DNA from: Terriglobia bacterium
Lineage (GTDB): Bacteria > Acidobacteriota > Vicinamibacteria > Vicinamibacterales > CAVVIG01
Reading direction: 5' to 3'
Assembly: GCA_020073005.1 (NCBI GenBank)
Contig: JAIQFX010000049.1
Location: 1-52,499, forward strand
DNA: 52,499 bases
Shown here: in pieces, positions 1-8,262 of the stretch
Position numbering within the stretch: the stretch's first letter is position 1
Layout of the letters: the number at the start of each line of letters is the position of its first letter
Program-made: the position numbers and the translations under genes
Notes under the pieces: model-generated
What the model saw: only the letters and a program-made list of their open reading frames with translations
Told to the model about the DNA's origin: nothing
Database searches by the model: none

Positions 1-29
1 AAAAGTTAATGGGTAAAAGGTAAAAGGAC
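1..29. repeat. Short tandem repeat, period 7 (GGTAAAA)
   Basis: Two to three copies of a GGTAAAA-like heptamer lie just upstream of the first gene. This is the first of many spacer arrays of this kind in the window, each with its own word. The array may continue beyond the window edge. Confidence 0.6.
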
Positions 30-59
30 TATACACTTTTCAGTACTCGAGGAGGAGTT

Positions 60-1320
60 GTGAGACGACTTGCGTTGGTCGGTGTGGCGGCGATGACGGC
101 GGGCCTGGCGATCGGGCGCGCGCAGCAGGGCGCGGATTCGCTGAAGAGCCTGATGGACGCGCCCGCCGTGAAAGCGGCGCTGGCGGCGGCGAAGGCCGCG
201 GAGCCGCAGGTGCTCCAGGACCAGATCCGCTTCTGCGAGATTCCCGCGCCGGAGTTCAAGGAAGAGGTCCGTGGACGCGAGCTCCAGCGCGTCTTCCAGG
301 AGATCGGCCTCGCGAACGTGCGAGTGGACAAGGTCGGCAACGTCCTCGGCTCATACGCGGGCCGCGCCGCGCATCCGCATCTCGTGATCGCCGCCCACCT
401 GGACACGGTCTTCCCCGAGGGCACCGACGTCAAGGTGAAGCGCGACGGCGCGATCCTCCGCGGGCCCGGCATCGGCGACGACTGCCGCGGCCTCGCGGTC
501 CTCGTGACGATCGCGCGCGAGATCAAGAAGGCCGGCGTGAAGAACGAGGGCACGATCACGTTCGTCGCGAACGTCGGCGAAGAGGGCCTCGGCGATCTGC
601 GCGGCGTCAAGGAGCTCTTCAACACGACGCTCGCTGGCACAAACGATCGACAACTTCATCTCGATCGACGGCACCGGCGTGCACGTGACCAACGTCGCCG
701 TCGGCAGCCATCGCTACAAGATCACGTTCAAGGGGCCGGGCGGCCACAGCTTCGGCGCGTTCGGGATGGCGAATCCGATGGGCGCGATGGGCCGCGCGAT
801 TGCGAAGATTCAGGAGATCCAGGTCCCGAAGCAGCCCAAGACGACATTTAACGTAGGGCGCGTCGGGGGCGGGACATCTGTCAACTCGGTGCCGTTCGAA
901 GGCTGGATGGAACTCGACATGCGGTCGTCCGACCCGGCGTCGCTCGCCGCCGTGGACGCCAGTATTCAGAAGGCGATCGACGCCGCCGTCGTCGAGGAGA
1001 ACAAACGCTGGGGGACAGCGCAGACGATCACAGTCGTCAAAGAGCTGATCGGCGATCGCCCGGCGGGCAACACGCCGGAGAACAGCGCGATCGTGCGCGC
1101 GGGTCTGGGCGCCGCCACCGCTCTCGGATTCAACGCCAATCTGGGCGAGGGATCGACGGACTCGAACCTCTTCATGAGCGTGAAGATTCCGGCGATCACG
1201 ATCGGGGGCGGCGGGCGCGGACGGAATTCGCACGCGCTGAACGAGTCGTTCGACCCGGCCGACGCGTGGATGGGCACGCAACACGCGCTGCTGCTGACGC
1301 TCGCGATGGTGCAGAAGTAG
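60..1320 (+). pseudogene. M20 family zinc metallopeptidase, frameshifted
   Basis: The GTG start follows a clear GGAGG Shine-Dalgarno sequence by 4 nt. A Sec-type signal peptide covers roughly residues 1-22, which suggests a periplasmic or secreted enzyme. The first reading frame carries the M20 zinc motifs HLD (H113/D115), GDD (139-141) and the catalytic pair E174-E175. It then slips at about 639-645, inside ACAAACG. Removing one A joins it to the frame running to 1320, which holds the dimerisation domain (GGHSFGAFG) and the late ligands (GEGSTDSN, NSHALNE). M20 enzymes are di-zinc aminopeptidases or carboxypeptidases. The two halves together match a full-length enzyme, so this is either a recent +1 frameshift or a base-calling error in an A run. 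Substrate is unknown. Confidence 0.85.
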
Positions 1321-1346
1321 GGCGGGCCCTTCCGGACCCAGCCTGC

Positions 1347-1380
1347 TTTTCTCTTTTCAGTTTTCAGTCTTCGGTTTCAG
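1347..1380. repeat. Heptamer array TTTTCAG between convergent genes
   Basis: Degenerate tandem copies of TTTTCAG fill the gap between the convergent M20 gene and pyrE and run up to the last codons of pyrE. A related array with the same word lies between pyrC and pyrB. Confidence 0.7.
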
Positions 1381-1997
1381 AATCTTGTGATCGGCGTGCC
1401 GGCCCTGCAGAGCGGGCACTCGCCCGCCTTGAAGTTTTCCGGCGCGCGATACTCGGCGAGCGCGATGTTCGGGATCTTCAGATCGACGTTCGGCTCGCCG
1501 CGATCGTAGATCTCGACCGTCGCGACGACCGTGCCGCCCGCGTCCTTCACCAGCGCCGCGCACCGCGCGAACGTCTCGCCGGTGTTCCGCACATCGTCCG
1601 CGAGCAGCACGCGCTTGCCCTTGATCTCCGAGCGATAGAACGGCCGCAGCGCGAAGCCGGTGGCGGCGTCGTTGTGAAACGGCGCGAAGCTGCACGGCGG
1701 ATGCGTGAGGCTGCGGCGGCTGTCGAGCAGGCCCGCGATCGTGTGGGCGAGCAGCGCGCCGCCCGTCGCCGGACCGGCCACGACTTCCGTCTTCTGGATG
1801 AGCTCGGCCGGCATCACGTCGATCAGATCCTGCGCGAAGCGCCAGATCGTGGACGGGTGACGGAAGAGCTGGTGCGCGTTCAGGTAGACGCGGCCGTGAT
1901 AGCCGTTGCCGTAATCGAAGTGCCCGTTGATCATCAGGACCTCGGACTGCTGCAGATCCTTGAGGGCTTTCTGTTTCAATTCCTCGCGTTTGTCCAC
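1377..1997 (-). CDS. pyrE: Orotate phosphoribosyltransferase
   Basis: The product joins orotate and PRPP to give OMP in the cytosol, the fifth step of UMP synthesis. The PRPP-binding signature VLLADDVRNTGET is complete, with its Asp pair at about residues 134-135, and the upstream VAGPATGGALLA segment fits the type I PRTase fold. I chose GTG at 1997 (about 206 residues). The frame could extend to 2078, but that extension is made of a dispersed repeat and is unlikely to be coding. The C-terminus carries a CPLC pair of unknown function. It is the last gene of a minus-strand pyrR-pyrB-pyrC-pyrE series, 55 nt after pyrC. By sequence alone a generic purine or pyrimidine PRTase is possible; context argues for pyrE. 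Confidence 0.87.
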   Translation of the reverse strand: MDKREELKQKALKDLQQSEVLMINGHFDYGNGYHGRVYLNAHQLFRHPSTIWRFAQDLIDVMPAELIQKTEVVAGPATGGALLAHTIAGLLDSRRSLTHPPCSFAPFHNDAATGFALRPFYRSEIKGKRVLLADDVRNTGETFARCAALVKDAGGTVVATVEIYDRGEPNVDLKIPNIALAEYRAPENFKAGECPLCRAGTPITRF

Positions 1998-2004
1998 ATG
2001 CCCT

Positions 2005-2056
2005 CGCTCGGCTGAAGCCTCGCGCCACGTTCGCTCGCCTGAAAGGCTCGCGCTAC
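2005..2056. repeat. Dispersed repeat CGCTCGCCTGAAAGGCTCGC, two copies
   Basis: Two direct, diverged copies lie head to tail in the pyrC-pyrE gap. Related copies occur at 26971-27021 (inverted pair) and at the end of the array at 11503-11527. Each copy contains the small palindrome GCCTGAAAGGC. It looks like a dispersed REP-like element. Confidence 0.6.
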
Positions 2057-3366
2057 AACTGAATGCCGGCGCCTTCATTCACGAACACCGCCCGCCCGCC
2101 CACGATGGTCGCGGCCACGCCGCCGCGCAACCGCCAGCCGTCGAACGGCGAATTCTTCGACTTCGATTTCATCCGCGCGACCGAGATCGTCACCTTCAGG
2201 TCCGGCGCGAGGATGGAAATGTCCGCCGGCGCGCCGTCGCTCAGCGATCCGCCCGGCACGCTCAGAATCCGCGCCGGGTTCACCGACAGCAGCTCGACGA
2301 GCCGCGGCAGCGAGACGACGCCCGCGTGCACGAGCCGATCGAAGCAGAGCGACACGCACGTCTCGAGGCCCGTGATGCCGAACGGCGCGCGGTCGAACTC
2401 GACGTGCTTCTCGTCGTAATGATGCGGTGCGTGATCGGTCGCGATGACGTCGATGCTGCCGTCCGCGAGTCCCGCGAGCAGCGCGTCGCGATCCGCGGTC
2501 TCGCGCAGCGGCGGATTCATCTTCACGTTCGTGTCGTACGCGATCGGCGCGCCGAGCATGTCGTCGGTCAGGACGAAATGATGCGGCGTGACCTCGCAGG
2601 TGACGTGCGCCTTGCGCGACTTGCCCCAGCGCACGGCGTCGAGCGTCTGCCGCGCGCTCATGTGCGCGATGTGCACCATGCCCCGCGTCAGCCCGGCGAG
2701 CGCGATGTCGCGCAACGCCATGATCGACTCCGCTTCGCCGGGAATCCCGCGCAGCCCGAGCGCCGACGCGTGGAAGCCCTCGTGCGCCACGCCGTCGCCC
2801 CTGAGCGTCTGCTCTTCGCAGTGCTCGATGACCGGCATGCGGAACATCGTCGTGTACTCGAGCGCGCGCCGCATCAGCATCGCCGTGGACACCGGATGCC
2901 CGTCGTCGGTGATCGCGACGCAGCCCGCGCGTTTCAGCTCGGCGATGTCGGCGAGCTCTTCGCCCTTCTGCCCGCGCGACACGGCGCCGATCGGATACAC
3001 GCGCGCGAGATTCGCCTCGGCGGCCTTCTTGAGGATGTACTCCGTCACGCCGGCGTTGTCGTTCACCGGATTCGTGTTCGGCATGCACGCGACCGCCGTG
3101 AATCCACCGGCGACCGCGGACGCGGTGCCGGTCGCAACCGTCTCCTTGTGCTCCTGCCCCGGCTCGCGCAGGTGCACGTGCATGTCGATCAGCCCCGGGC
3201 AGATGACGAGGCCGCTCGGAATCTCGACGACGGTCGTTCCCGCATCGACCGGCAGATCTCGCCCGACGCGCGCGATGCGGCCGCCATCCATCAGCACGTC
3301 GAACGCGCCGTCGCGGCCGTTCGCCGGATCGACGACGCGCCCGCCCTTCAACAACGTCTTGCTCAT
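2053..3366 (-). CDS. pyrC: Dihydroorotase
   Basis: The enzyme closes N-carbamoyl-L-aspartate to dihydroorotate, the third step of UMP synthesis. The amidohydrolase metal motif HVHLREPG sits at residues 63-70, and the late ATDHAPHH segment carries the catalytic Asp. At 437 residues it has the length of the Bacillus-type (class I) enzymes, not the shorter E. coli type. The ATG at 3366 begins a typical N-terminus (KGGRVVDP). The gap to pyrB holds a TTTTCAG heptamer array, and the gap to pyrE holds two dispersed repeats. It is transcribed with pyrR, pyrB and pyrE. Confidence 0.96.
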   Translation of the reverse strand: MSKTLLKGGRVVDPANGRDGAFDVLMDGGRIARVGRDLPVDAGTTVVEIPSGLVICPGLIDMHVHLREPGQEHKETVATGTASAVAGGFTAVACMPNTNPVNDNAGVTEYILKKAAEANLARVYPIGAVSRGQKGEELADIAELKRAGCVAITDDGHPVSTAMLMRRALEYTTMFRMPVIEHCEEQTLRGDGVAHEGFHASALGLRGIPGEAESIMALRDIALAGLTRGMVHIAHMSARQTLDAVRWGKSRKAHVTCEVTPHHFVLTDDMLGAPIAYDTNVKMNPPLRETADRDALLAGLADGSIDVIATDHAPHHYDEKHVEFDRAPFGITGLETCVSLCFDRLVHAGVVSLPRLVELLSVNPARILSVPGGSLSDGAPADISILAPDLKVTISVARMKSKSKNSPFDGWRLRGGVAATIVGGRAVFVNEGAGIQL

Positions 3367-3376
3367 TTGTGCGTCT

Positions 3377-3417
3377 TCACTTTTCAGTTTTCTCTTTTCA
3401 GTTTTCAGTTTCTGTTT
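3377..3417. repeat. Heptamer array TTTTCAG between pyrC and pyrB
   Basis: Five to six degenerate units of TTTTCAG occupy the whole intergenic gap and run into the last codons of pyrB, whose C-terminus (GETETEN) is partly repeat-encoded. The word is the same as at 1347-1380. Confidence 0.7.
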
Positions 3418-4321
3418 CGCCCGCCAGCATGTACAGCACCGCCATCCGCACGGCGACGCCGTTGGCGACCTGCTCGAGGATCACCGAGTACGGACCGTCG
3501 GCGACCTCGGACGCGATCTCGACGCCGCGGTTCATCGGCCCGGGATGCATGATGATGACGTCCGGCTTGGCGCGCGCGACCCGCTCGACGGTCATGCCGA
3601 ACGTCGTGAAGTACTCGCGCAGCGACGGCACGAAGGCGCCGTGCATCCGCTCCTGCTGGATGCGCAGCATCATGATCACGTCGGCGTCCGCCACCGCCTC
3701 GTCTATCGACGTGGAGGCGCGCACGCCGAGCCGATCGAGACCGATCGGCACCAGCGTCGGCGGTCCGCACGCCCATACCTCGGCGCCGAGCGACGTCAGC
3801 AGCAGCACGTTCGATCGCAGCACGCGGCTGTGCAGCAGGTCGCCGACGATCACGACCTTCAGGCCTTCGATGCGCTTCTTGTGCTCGCGAATCGTGAACG
3901 CGTCGAGCAGCGCCTGCGTCGGGTGCTCGTGCGTGCCGTCACCTGCGTTGATGATGCGCGACTTGCAGATGCGCGACAGCAGGTGCCCGGCGCCAGACGA
4001 GGCGTGGCGCAGGACGATGAAGTCCGGCTGCATCGCTTCGATGTTGAGCGCGGTGTCGGCGAGCGTCTCGCCCTTCAGGACGCTCGACTGCGCGACGGCG
4101 ATGTTCAGCGTGTCGGCGCTGAGGCGCTTCTCCGCGATCTCGAACGACGTCCGCGTCCGCGTGCTCGGCTCGTAGAACAGATTGACGACGGTCTTGCCGC
4201 GCAGCGTCGGGACTTTCTTGATCGTGCGCTGGCCGATCTCGCGCATCGCCTCGGCCGTGTCGAGGATCGCGTAGATCTCGTCCGGCGTGAGGTCGCCGAT
4301 GCCGAGGAGATCCTTCTTCAT
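3398..4321 (-). CDS. pyrB: Aspartate carbamoyltransferase, catalytic chain
   Basis: The product condenses carbamoyl phosphate with aspartate, the committed step of UMP synthesis. The carbamoyl-phosphate loop STRTRTSFE, the HPTQALLD segment, the RIQQER segment and the [10 protein letters not shown] segment are all present in order. The length of 307 residues is normal. The ATG at 4321 overlaps the pyrR stop as ATGA, which implies translational coupling. No pyrI regulatory chain is seen, in keeping with control through PyrR. Confidence 0.97.
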   Translation of the reverse strand: MKKDLLGIGDLTPDEIYAILDTAEAMREIGQRTIKKVPTLRGKTVVNLFYEPSTRTRTSFEIAEKRLSADTLNIAVAQSSVLKGETLADTALNIEAMQPDFIVLRHASSGAGHLLSRICKSRIINAGDGTHEHPTQALLDAFTIREHKKRIEGLKVVIVGDLLHSRVLRSNVLLLTSLGAEVWACGPPTLVPIGLDRLGVRASTSIDEAVADADVIMMLRIQQERMHGAFVPSLREYFTTFGMTVERVARAKPDVIIMHPGPMNRGVEIASEVADGPYSVILEQVANGVAVRMAVLYMLAGETETEN

Positions 4322-4851
4322 GATTCCTGGATCTCCACTTCGTCGCGGCCGTCGATCTCGAGCAGGTGCACCTGAATGCTCTGCGTGAGCGCGGTCGGCA
4401 CGTTCTTCCCGACGTAGTCGGCCTTGATCGGCAGCTCGCGATGGCCGCGGTCGACGAGGACGACGAGCTGGATGGATTTCGGGCGTCCGAATTCGATCAG
4501 CGCGTCGAGCGCCGCGCGGATCGTCCGGCCCGTGTAGAGCACATCGTCGACGAGCAGGATGCGCTTGTCGTCGATGGAGAACGGGATTTCCGTCTTGCGG
4601 ACGACCGGCTGCGCGGCGACCGCCGCGCGCATCAGGTCGTCGCGGTAGAGCGTGATGTCGAGCGCGCCGGTCGGCACGTCGTGATGGCTGACCTCGCGAA
4701 TCGTCTGGGCGAGGCGCTTCGCCAGCGGCACGCCGCGCGTTCGGATGCCGATGAGCGCGAGCTCGTCGATCCCGCGATTGCGTTCGAGGATCTCATGCGC
4801 AATGCGCGTCAGCGCCCGGCTGACACGATCCGCATCCATCACAACGGACAC
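4318..4851 (-). CDS. pyrR: PyrR regulator / uracil phosphoribosyltransferase
   Basis: PyrR binds UMP and pyr mRNA to cause attenuation and often has uracil phosphoribosyltransferase activity. Close matches to the family are [10 protein letters not shown] near the N-terminus, DITLYRDDL, the PRPP loop [13 protein letters not shown] and [13 protein letters not shown] place the start at GTG 4851, which has AGGTG 9 nt upstream and gives about 177 residues, the usual length. ATG 4839 is an alternative. An upstream extension to 4935 would translate the spacer repeat (as [10 protein letters not shown]) and is rejected. It is first in the minus-strand pyr operon. Confidence 0.95.
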   Translation of the reverse strand: MSVVMDADRVSRALTRIAHEILERNRGIDELALIGIRTRGVPLAKRLAQTIREVSHHDVPTGALDITLYRDDLMRAAVAAQPVVRKTEIPFSIDDKRILLVDDVLYTGRTIRAALDALIEFGRPKSIQLVVLVDRGHRELPIKADYVGKNVPTALTQSIQVHLLEIDGRDEVEIQES

Positions 4852-4870
4852 GGGCGCACCTGAAGGTGAA

Positions 4871-4896
4871 TTGGGTAAGTGGGTAGTTGGGTAATC
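4871..4896. repeat. Octamer array TGGGTAAT upstream of pyrR
   Basis: Three to four degenerate copies of an eight-base word (TGGGTAAG, TGGGTAGT, TGGGTAAT) lie in the pyrR leader, between the proposed promoter and the start codon. A similar word builds the inverted array at 16035-16128. Confidence 0.65.
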
Positions 4897-4940
4897 GAGG
4901 AATCGCTGAAGCGAGCGCGGACCGGCATCTGGCACCTCTT

Positions 4941-4990
4941 CGCGCTCTCGCAGGAGCGCGTTAAAGAGTTGAAGCTAACGAGGGATTATA
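4941..4990 (-). promoter_or_regulatory. Putative pyr operon promoter and leader hairpin
   Basis: On the minus strand a perfect TATAAT lies at 4990-4985. It is followed by a leader hairpin with 7-bp arms CGCGCTC/GAGCGCG (4941-4947 and 4954-4960). The TATAAT overlaps the stop codon of the preceding small gene. No convincing -35 box or canonical PyrR-binding loop is visible, and no U-run follows the hairpin, so the regulatory role is inferred only. Confidence 0.4.
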
Positions 4991-5153
4991 CCATTACGGA
5001 CGGCAGAGTCGCTCGATGCCAGAATTCGTTCATCTGGCTCTTGAAGTCCTGCTGATCCTCTTGCGAGATGGCTCCAACGACGTGGGTGCTGCCTGCCCTA
5101 TCGGCCGTCAGAATCACAACGTCGCCAATCTGCGTTGGAATATTGCCTGTCAC
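4986..5153 (-). CDS. Small hypothetical protein, 55 residues
   Basis: I do not recognise this protein. The GTG start at 5153 follows a strong GAGGAGG Shine-Dalgarno sequence with a 5-nt spacer, so the short reading is preferred over a frame that stays open to TTG 5363. The predicted protein is soluble, with a VVILTADRAGSTHVVG segment. Codon use is less GC-biased than in the pyr genes, which fits an acquired patch. It lies outside the IS1595 element, between it and pyrR. Confidence 0.5.
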   Translation of the reverse strand: MTGNIPTQIGDVVILTADRAGSTHVVGAISQEDQQDFKSQMNEFWHRATLPSVMV

Positions 5154-5194
5154 GATTTCCTCCTCTCGCTCCCAGAGTAGCCACGCAAGAACAC

Positions 5195-5257
5195 TCACCA
5201 AACACGCCAAAGAATCAGGGCCAGTAAGACGATGATGCAGCCAAGCCACAAGTGCAT
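5195..5257 (-). CDS. Possible 20-residue single-span membrane peptide
   Basis: A short frame starting at ATG 5257 encodes MHLWLGCIIVLLALILWRVW, a single hydrophobic segment with a polar end. It is 41 nt upstream of the 55-residue gene on the same strand. Nothing beyond hydrophobicity supports it, and it may be chance. Confidence 0.2.
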   Translation of the reverse strand: MHLWLGCIIVLLALILWRVW

Positions 5258-5452
5258 GAAGAATCGTAAATTCTCCATCGTCGTAAGCGTCTGGGACGTG
5301 AACACCAACCATCGCCGCGTGATTCTCGATTCTCCTGCTAAACGAGTGCGTCGGACGCGTCAAGCCGGCATCAACATCCGGACAATGAGTTGCTGCCGCA
5401 CGGCCATTGAATGGCCGGCCGAGGGGCCTCGGGCGGCATTCGATCTAGTCCA

Positions 5453-5460
5453 GGTAAAGC
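5453..5460. repeat. Target site duplication, left copy (GGTAAAGC)
   Basis: The eight bases GGTAAAGC immediately before the left end of the IS1595-type element are repeated exactly at 8596-8603 after its right end. Eight-base duplications are the rule for the IS1595 family. Confidence 0.9.
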
Positions 5461-5485
5461 GGTAACAATATAGTTGACTCACCGA
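5461..5485 (+). repeat. Left terminal inverted repeat of the IS1595 element
   Basis: Begins GGTAACAATATA and matches the reverse complement of 8571-8595 with two mismatches over 25 bp. Confidence 0.92.
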
Positions 5486-5500
5486 GTCGAGGAGGCCAGA

Positions 5501-6304
5501 ATGGCACTCCTTAGCTTGGGAGAGTTGATGAGGCAAATATATGTCGGCCGCTTATTTAGAACCGCCACGTTCTTGACCAAGCATAGCGACGGGCCCTATT
5601 CGCCAGCCGCACGCGAAAGCCTAAAAACTGGCGTTCCACAGATTGAGGAGAGTTGCCGAAAAGGTGGACTGCCACTGATGGCTCCGGTGTGTCAGCGGCT
5701 CCTACAAGTTCTTGATCGTGGATCGGATGACGACATTCAACGACTCATCCACGACCTACACACTCGGTTGGAAGATGCCTTGACTGAATCGCTGTTCATG
5801 CAATTTCTGCCGAGTCAGGCGGGTTTGTACCAACAACCCTTGCACGGCTGGGACCAAACCGCCGTCAGTTTCCCTTCAACGATCATCGACATTGACGAGG
5901 CGGCAAAATGCCTCGCGTGCGACCGAGGAACCGCGTGCGTGTTTCACTTGATGAGAGTGCTTGAAATCGGGCTGCGCTCACTCGCTCGTGAGTTGGGTAT
6001 TCCTTATGCGCCAAGTTGGGAAGCCTACTTACGGCAAATCACGGTCAAGATCGACAAAAAGCACAGAAGAAAAGGTATCCGATGGAAACGGGACGAGTTG
6101 TTCTTTCGCGATGTCGCAGCGCACATGAGCACGTTAAAGGTCGCGTGGCGCAACCCGACGATGCACGTCGCAACAACGCACACGGTCGAAGACGCTGAGA
6201 ATATCTTCAACGCGACACGCACCTTTATGGAGTATCTGGCGAAGCGACTCGCTGATGAGCCGCAGCAGAAACATGGAGACGTGAAGCCAGCTACGGTCCA
6301 TTAG
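5501..6304 (+). CDS. Transposon passenger protein with HEPN-like Rx4H motif
   Basis: No characterised family is certain. The start is ATG 5501 behind a GAGGAGG box with a 5-nt spacer, giving 267 residues; an upstream TTG at 5474 lies inside the transposon end. The C-terminal third carries WRNPTMHV, an R-x4-H motif (R217/H222) in a helical context followed by an EDAENIF...FMEYLAKRL helix. This resembles HEPN domains, whose Rx4-6H motif is the RNase active site in many toxins and antiviral proteins. It lies just inside the left end of the IS1595 element, two bases before a small membrane protein gene, so the pair is probably co-transcribed. The function as a defence or abortive-infection protein is inference. 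Confidence 0.6.
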   Translation: MALLSLGELMRQIYVGRLFRTATFLTKHSDGPYSPAARESLKTGVPQIEESCRKGGLPLMAPVCQRLLQVLDRGSDDDIQRLIHDLHTRLEDALTESLFMQFLPSQAGLYQQPLHGWDQTAVSFPSTIIDIDEAAKCLACDRGTACVFHLMRVLEIGLRSLARELGIPYAPSWEAYLRQITVKIDKKHRRKGIRWKRDELFFRDVAAHMSTLKVAWRNPTMHVATTHTVEDAENIFNATRTFMEYLAKRLADEPQQKHGDVKPATVH

Positions 6305-6306
6305 AT

Positions 6307-6564
6307 ATGGCACTCTGGGCGATCTTCGGCGCACTCGTGATCATCGTCGTTCTACTGGTAGGTCTTGGAGTAGAGCGACTCAATCCCCATGCGCTCGCGC
6401 AGAAACTAGATCGGATTATTGGACTCTTGGAGTCGATTCAGGACGATGCAGCGGCGATCCGGGCGTGGACGGACGCACGGCACGACGAGCGAGACGAGAC
6501 ATGGGAAGCGCAGCAGGAAGCGGCTGAGAAGTGGTTACGCGAAAACCCCGCAGAAGACGAATGA
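6307..6564 (+). CDS. Small membrane-anchored coiled-coil protein
   Basis: The 85-residue product has one N-terminal transmembrane helix (about residues 3-21, rich in Ile and Val) and then a charged helix rich in Asp, Glu, Arg and Ala that could form a coiled coil. The start lies two bases after the stop of the HEPN-like gene, so the two are likely one unit. Such anchors sometimes hold a partner at the membrane, but no specific family is recognised. Confidence 0.6.
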   Translation: MALWAIFGALVIIVVLLVGLGVERLNPHALAQKLDRIIGLLESIQDDAAAIRAWTDARHDERDETWEAQQEAAEKWLRENPAEDE

Positions 6565-6570
6565 ACGGGA

Positions 6571-6717
6571 CTAGGCTTTCGCTCGCCGCCGCCGTTTTTT
6601 CTTCTGCTCGTACCGTTTGGCTTGTGCGTCGATTTCAGATTTCGGGACGGCGATGAGGCGTTTGGTTAGGTTGGTCAGGCGCTCAAGCGGCGTGTCGCCA
6701 GGAACGATGATTTTCAT
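6571..6717 (-). CDS. 48-residue basic hypothetical protein
   Basis: A short frame from ATG 6717 to TAG at 6571 encodes MKIIVPGDTPLERLTNLTKR at its start and ends in a Lys/Arg-rich tail (KKKRRRRAKA). The composition looks coding and it begins 10 nt after the stop of the 170-residue gene on the same strand, which suggests one unit with it and the transposase. The basic tail suggests nucleic-acid binding. Function is unknown. Confidence 0.5.
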   Translation of the reverse strand: MKIIVPGDTPLERLTNLTKRLIAVPKSEIDAQAKRYEQKKKRRRRAKA

Positions 6718-6727
6718 ATCACCGATG

Positions 6728-7240
6728 TTAGGAAGCGAGACAGCTTACGGATGGCCATTGGCGTTTATTCATCAGCGGCGTCAGGATAACTTCAGCGACT
6801 TGATTGGTCGTCAACGGAGTACCGGCCAGAGACACAAAGACTTCGCCCGTTTCTTCCGACACATCAAGCTCCAAGATTTCACTATCGTGCGTTTCTGCTG
6901 ATGCGTGAGATGCTTTTCGAAACCACGTCACGACAATTTCTCGGGCTTCACGGTCAATGGAGCATTGAACACGAGTTTCAGGGAAGTTCAGTTGACGAAT
7001 GACAACCGTGAATGGGATCCCCGTGTCGAATGGCTGGATCGCGTCTGGATGGTGTGGAACCTCAAGCGCGGCGTTAAAGCAATCAGCTTCACGTTGGCAC
7101 TCGCGCACAATGGAGTGCCACACACGTTCACCGTGCGCAATGATTTCGTTGCGCCGAAACAGCCACCAACCGCGCCGATTTACGGAGCGGTCATTCGCGT
7201 CTCGGATTCGTTCGGCAGCAAGCTTGGCCCATGCGCTCAT
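6728..7240 (-). CDS. Transposon passenger hypothetical protein, 170 residues
   Basis: Not recognised. ATG 7240 lies 45 nt after the transposase stop on the same strand. The N-terminal half is basic and helical (RIRDANDRSVNRRGWWLF), the C-terminal half alternates short strands and acidic stretches (ILELDVSEETGEVFVSLAG). A competing plus-strand frame at 6905-7351 is judged a shadow. It is within the IS1595 element and has the same moderate GC as its neighbours. Confidence 0.5.
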   Translation of the reverse strand: MSAWAKLAAERIRDANDRSVNRRGWWLFRRNEIIAHGERVWHSIVRECQREADCFNAALEVPHHPDAIQPFDTGIPFTVVIRQLNFPETRVQCSIDREAREIVVTWFRKASHASAETHDSEILELDVSEETGEVFVSLAGTPLTTNQVAEVILTPLMNKRQWPSVSCLAS

Positions 7241-7285
7241 CGTGTCGCTCTTTTCCGCCCACGTCGAATCTGCGGCGCAGAGAGT

Positions 7286-8260
7286 TTAGCACGTTTCTGG
7301 AACGTCCTTGCCAGTCAGCGCAGTGTAGGTCAGACGTTTACCGAACAATGACGCGGCGGCATCGACGAACCGCTTGGCGTCGGTCAGTTTGCGGTTGTTG
7401 AAACGATAGACCTGCTCATCGAGGTAACGAAACAAATGGAACGGTTCAACCGATACGTAGGTGCCCTTCAGGGCGCGCTTGAGCAGCGACCAGAAATTTT
7501 CGAGGCCGTTGGTGTGAACCGCGCCATCCACGTACTCTTCCGCGTGGTCGATGACGCCGTGAACGTAGCCACGCTCTCCCATGCGATCATACGACTTCAG
7601 CGCATCGGTGTAGATGTTCGCGCCGATGGCGACGTTCTCAGTGACGACCTGCTCAAGTTGATGCTTCTTCCGGTTCGCGATGACCTTGAACCGGACTTGG
7701 CTGCTGCCGTCGTCTTTGGTGTGCCGTTCCAGCAGACCCATCACCGCGACCTTACCGATCATCGACCGCGACTGCGAAATACCGAGGCGCTTCCGCTTGC
7801 CGGCGTGCATGTTGCGCGCCTTGCCCCCGATGAAGGTTTCATCGACTTCCACGGTGCCGCCCATCTTGTTGAAGGATTTCGCGTGGATCGCCAAGCGGAG
7901 CCGGTGGAGCATGAACCATGCGGTCTTTTGGGTCACGCCAAGGTCGCGGGCCAGTTCGTAGGAGCTGATGCCGTTCTTGCAATTGACCAGCATCCACAGG
8001 GCCGGAAGCCACTTGTCGAGGCCGATGGGCGAATCCTCAAACAGACTCCCGACCTTGACGGAGAACTGTTTCTGGCATCCTCGGCACTTCCAGATCAGCC
8101 GAGTCTTCAGGAAGGTGACTTCCTTGGAGTCGCAGTTCGGACAGGCGACCCCATCGGGCCAGCGCAAGGACGCCATGAAGCCGATGGCGACTTCCTTGTC
8201 CGAGAAGTATTTCACCGCGTCGAGCAGAGTGTCGAGACCGTTCTTAGACATGGGGATCAC
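7286..8260 (-). CDS. IS1595-family transposase
   Basis: The N-terminus has a zinc ribbon (CPNC...CRGC, about residues 39-82) and a helix-turn-helix-like region. The ISXO2-type DDE domain follows, with the first Asp in VEVDETFIGGK, the second in IYTDALKSY, and a late HTNGLENFWSLLKRALKGTY segment in which His/Asn and Glu take the last catalytic place. About 320 residues is the usual length. Either GTG 8260 or ATG 8251 may be the start; neither has a strong Shine-Dalgarno. The gene lies in the right half of the element whose ends it presumably cuts, and it diverges from the zinc-ribbon gene by only 2 nt. Confidence 0.93.
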   Translation of the reverse strand: MIPMSKNGLDTLLDAVKYFSDKEVAIGFMASLRWPDGVACPNCDSKEVTFLKTRLIWKCRGCQKQFSVKVGSLFEDSPIGLDKWLPALWMLVNCKNGISSYELARDLGVTQKTAWFMLHRLRLAIHAKSFNKMGGTVEVDETFIGGKARNMHAGKRKRLGISQSRSMIGKVAVMGLLERHTKDDGSSQVRFKVIANRKKHQLEQVVTENVAIGANIYTDALKSYDRMGERGYVHGVIDHAEEYVDGAVHTNGLENFWSLLKRALKGTYVSVEPFHLFRYLDEQVYRFNNRKLTDAKRFVDAAASLFGKRLTYTALTGKDVPETC

Positions 8261-8262
8261 CG

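Noticed and set aside
1927-4375. Long plus-strand open frames opposite pyrE, pyrC and pyrB
   Set aside because: They are antisense to well-conserved genes and rich in Arg, His and Ala, which is expected for shadow frames in high-GC DNA.
4860-4971. PyrR-binding attenuator in the pyr leader
   Set aside because: The leader has a 7-bp hairpin but no recognisable PyrR binding loop or U-run terminator, so only a generic leader was reported.
5232-5465. A 77-residue plus-strand frame upstream of the transposon
   Set aside because: It would run into the transposon end, has atypical composition and no ribosome site.
6905-7351. A 148-residue plus-strand frame inside the transposon
   Set aside because: It overlaps the better minus-strand 170-residue gene and the transposase end and has no ribosome site.
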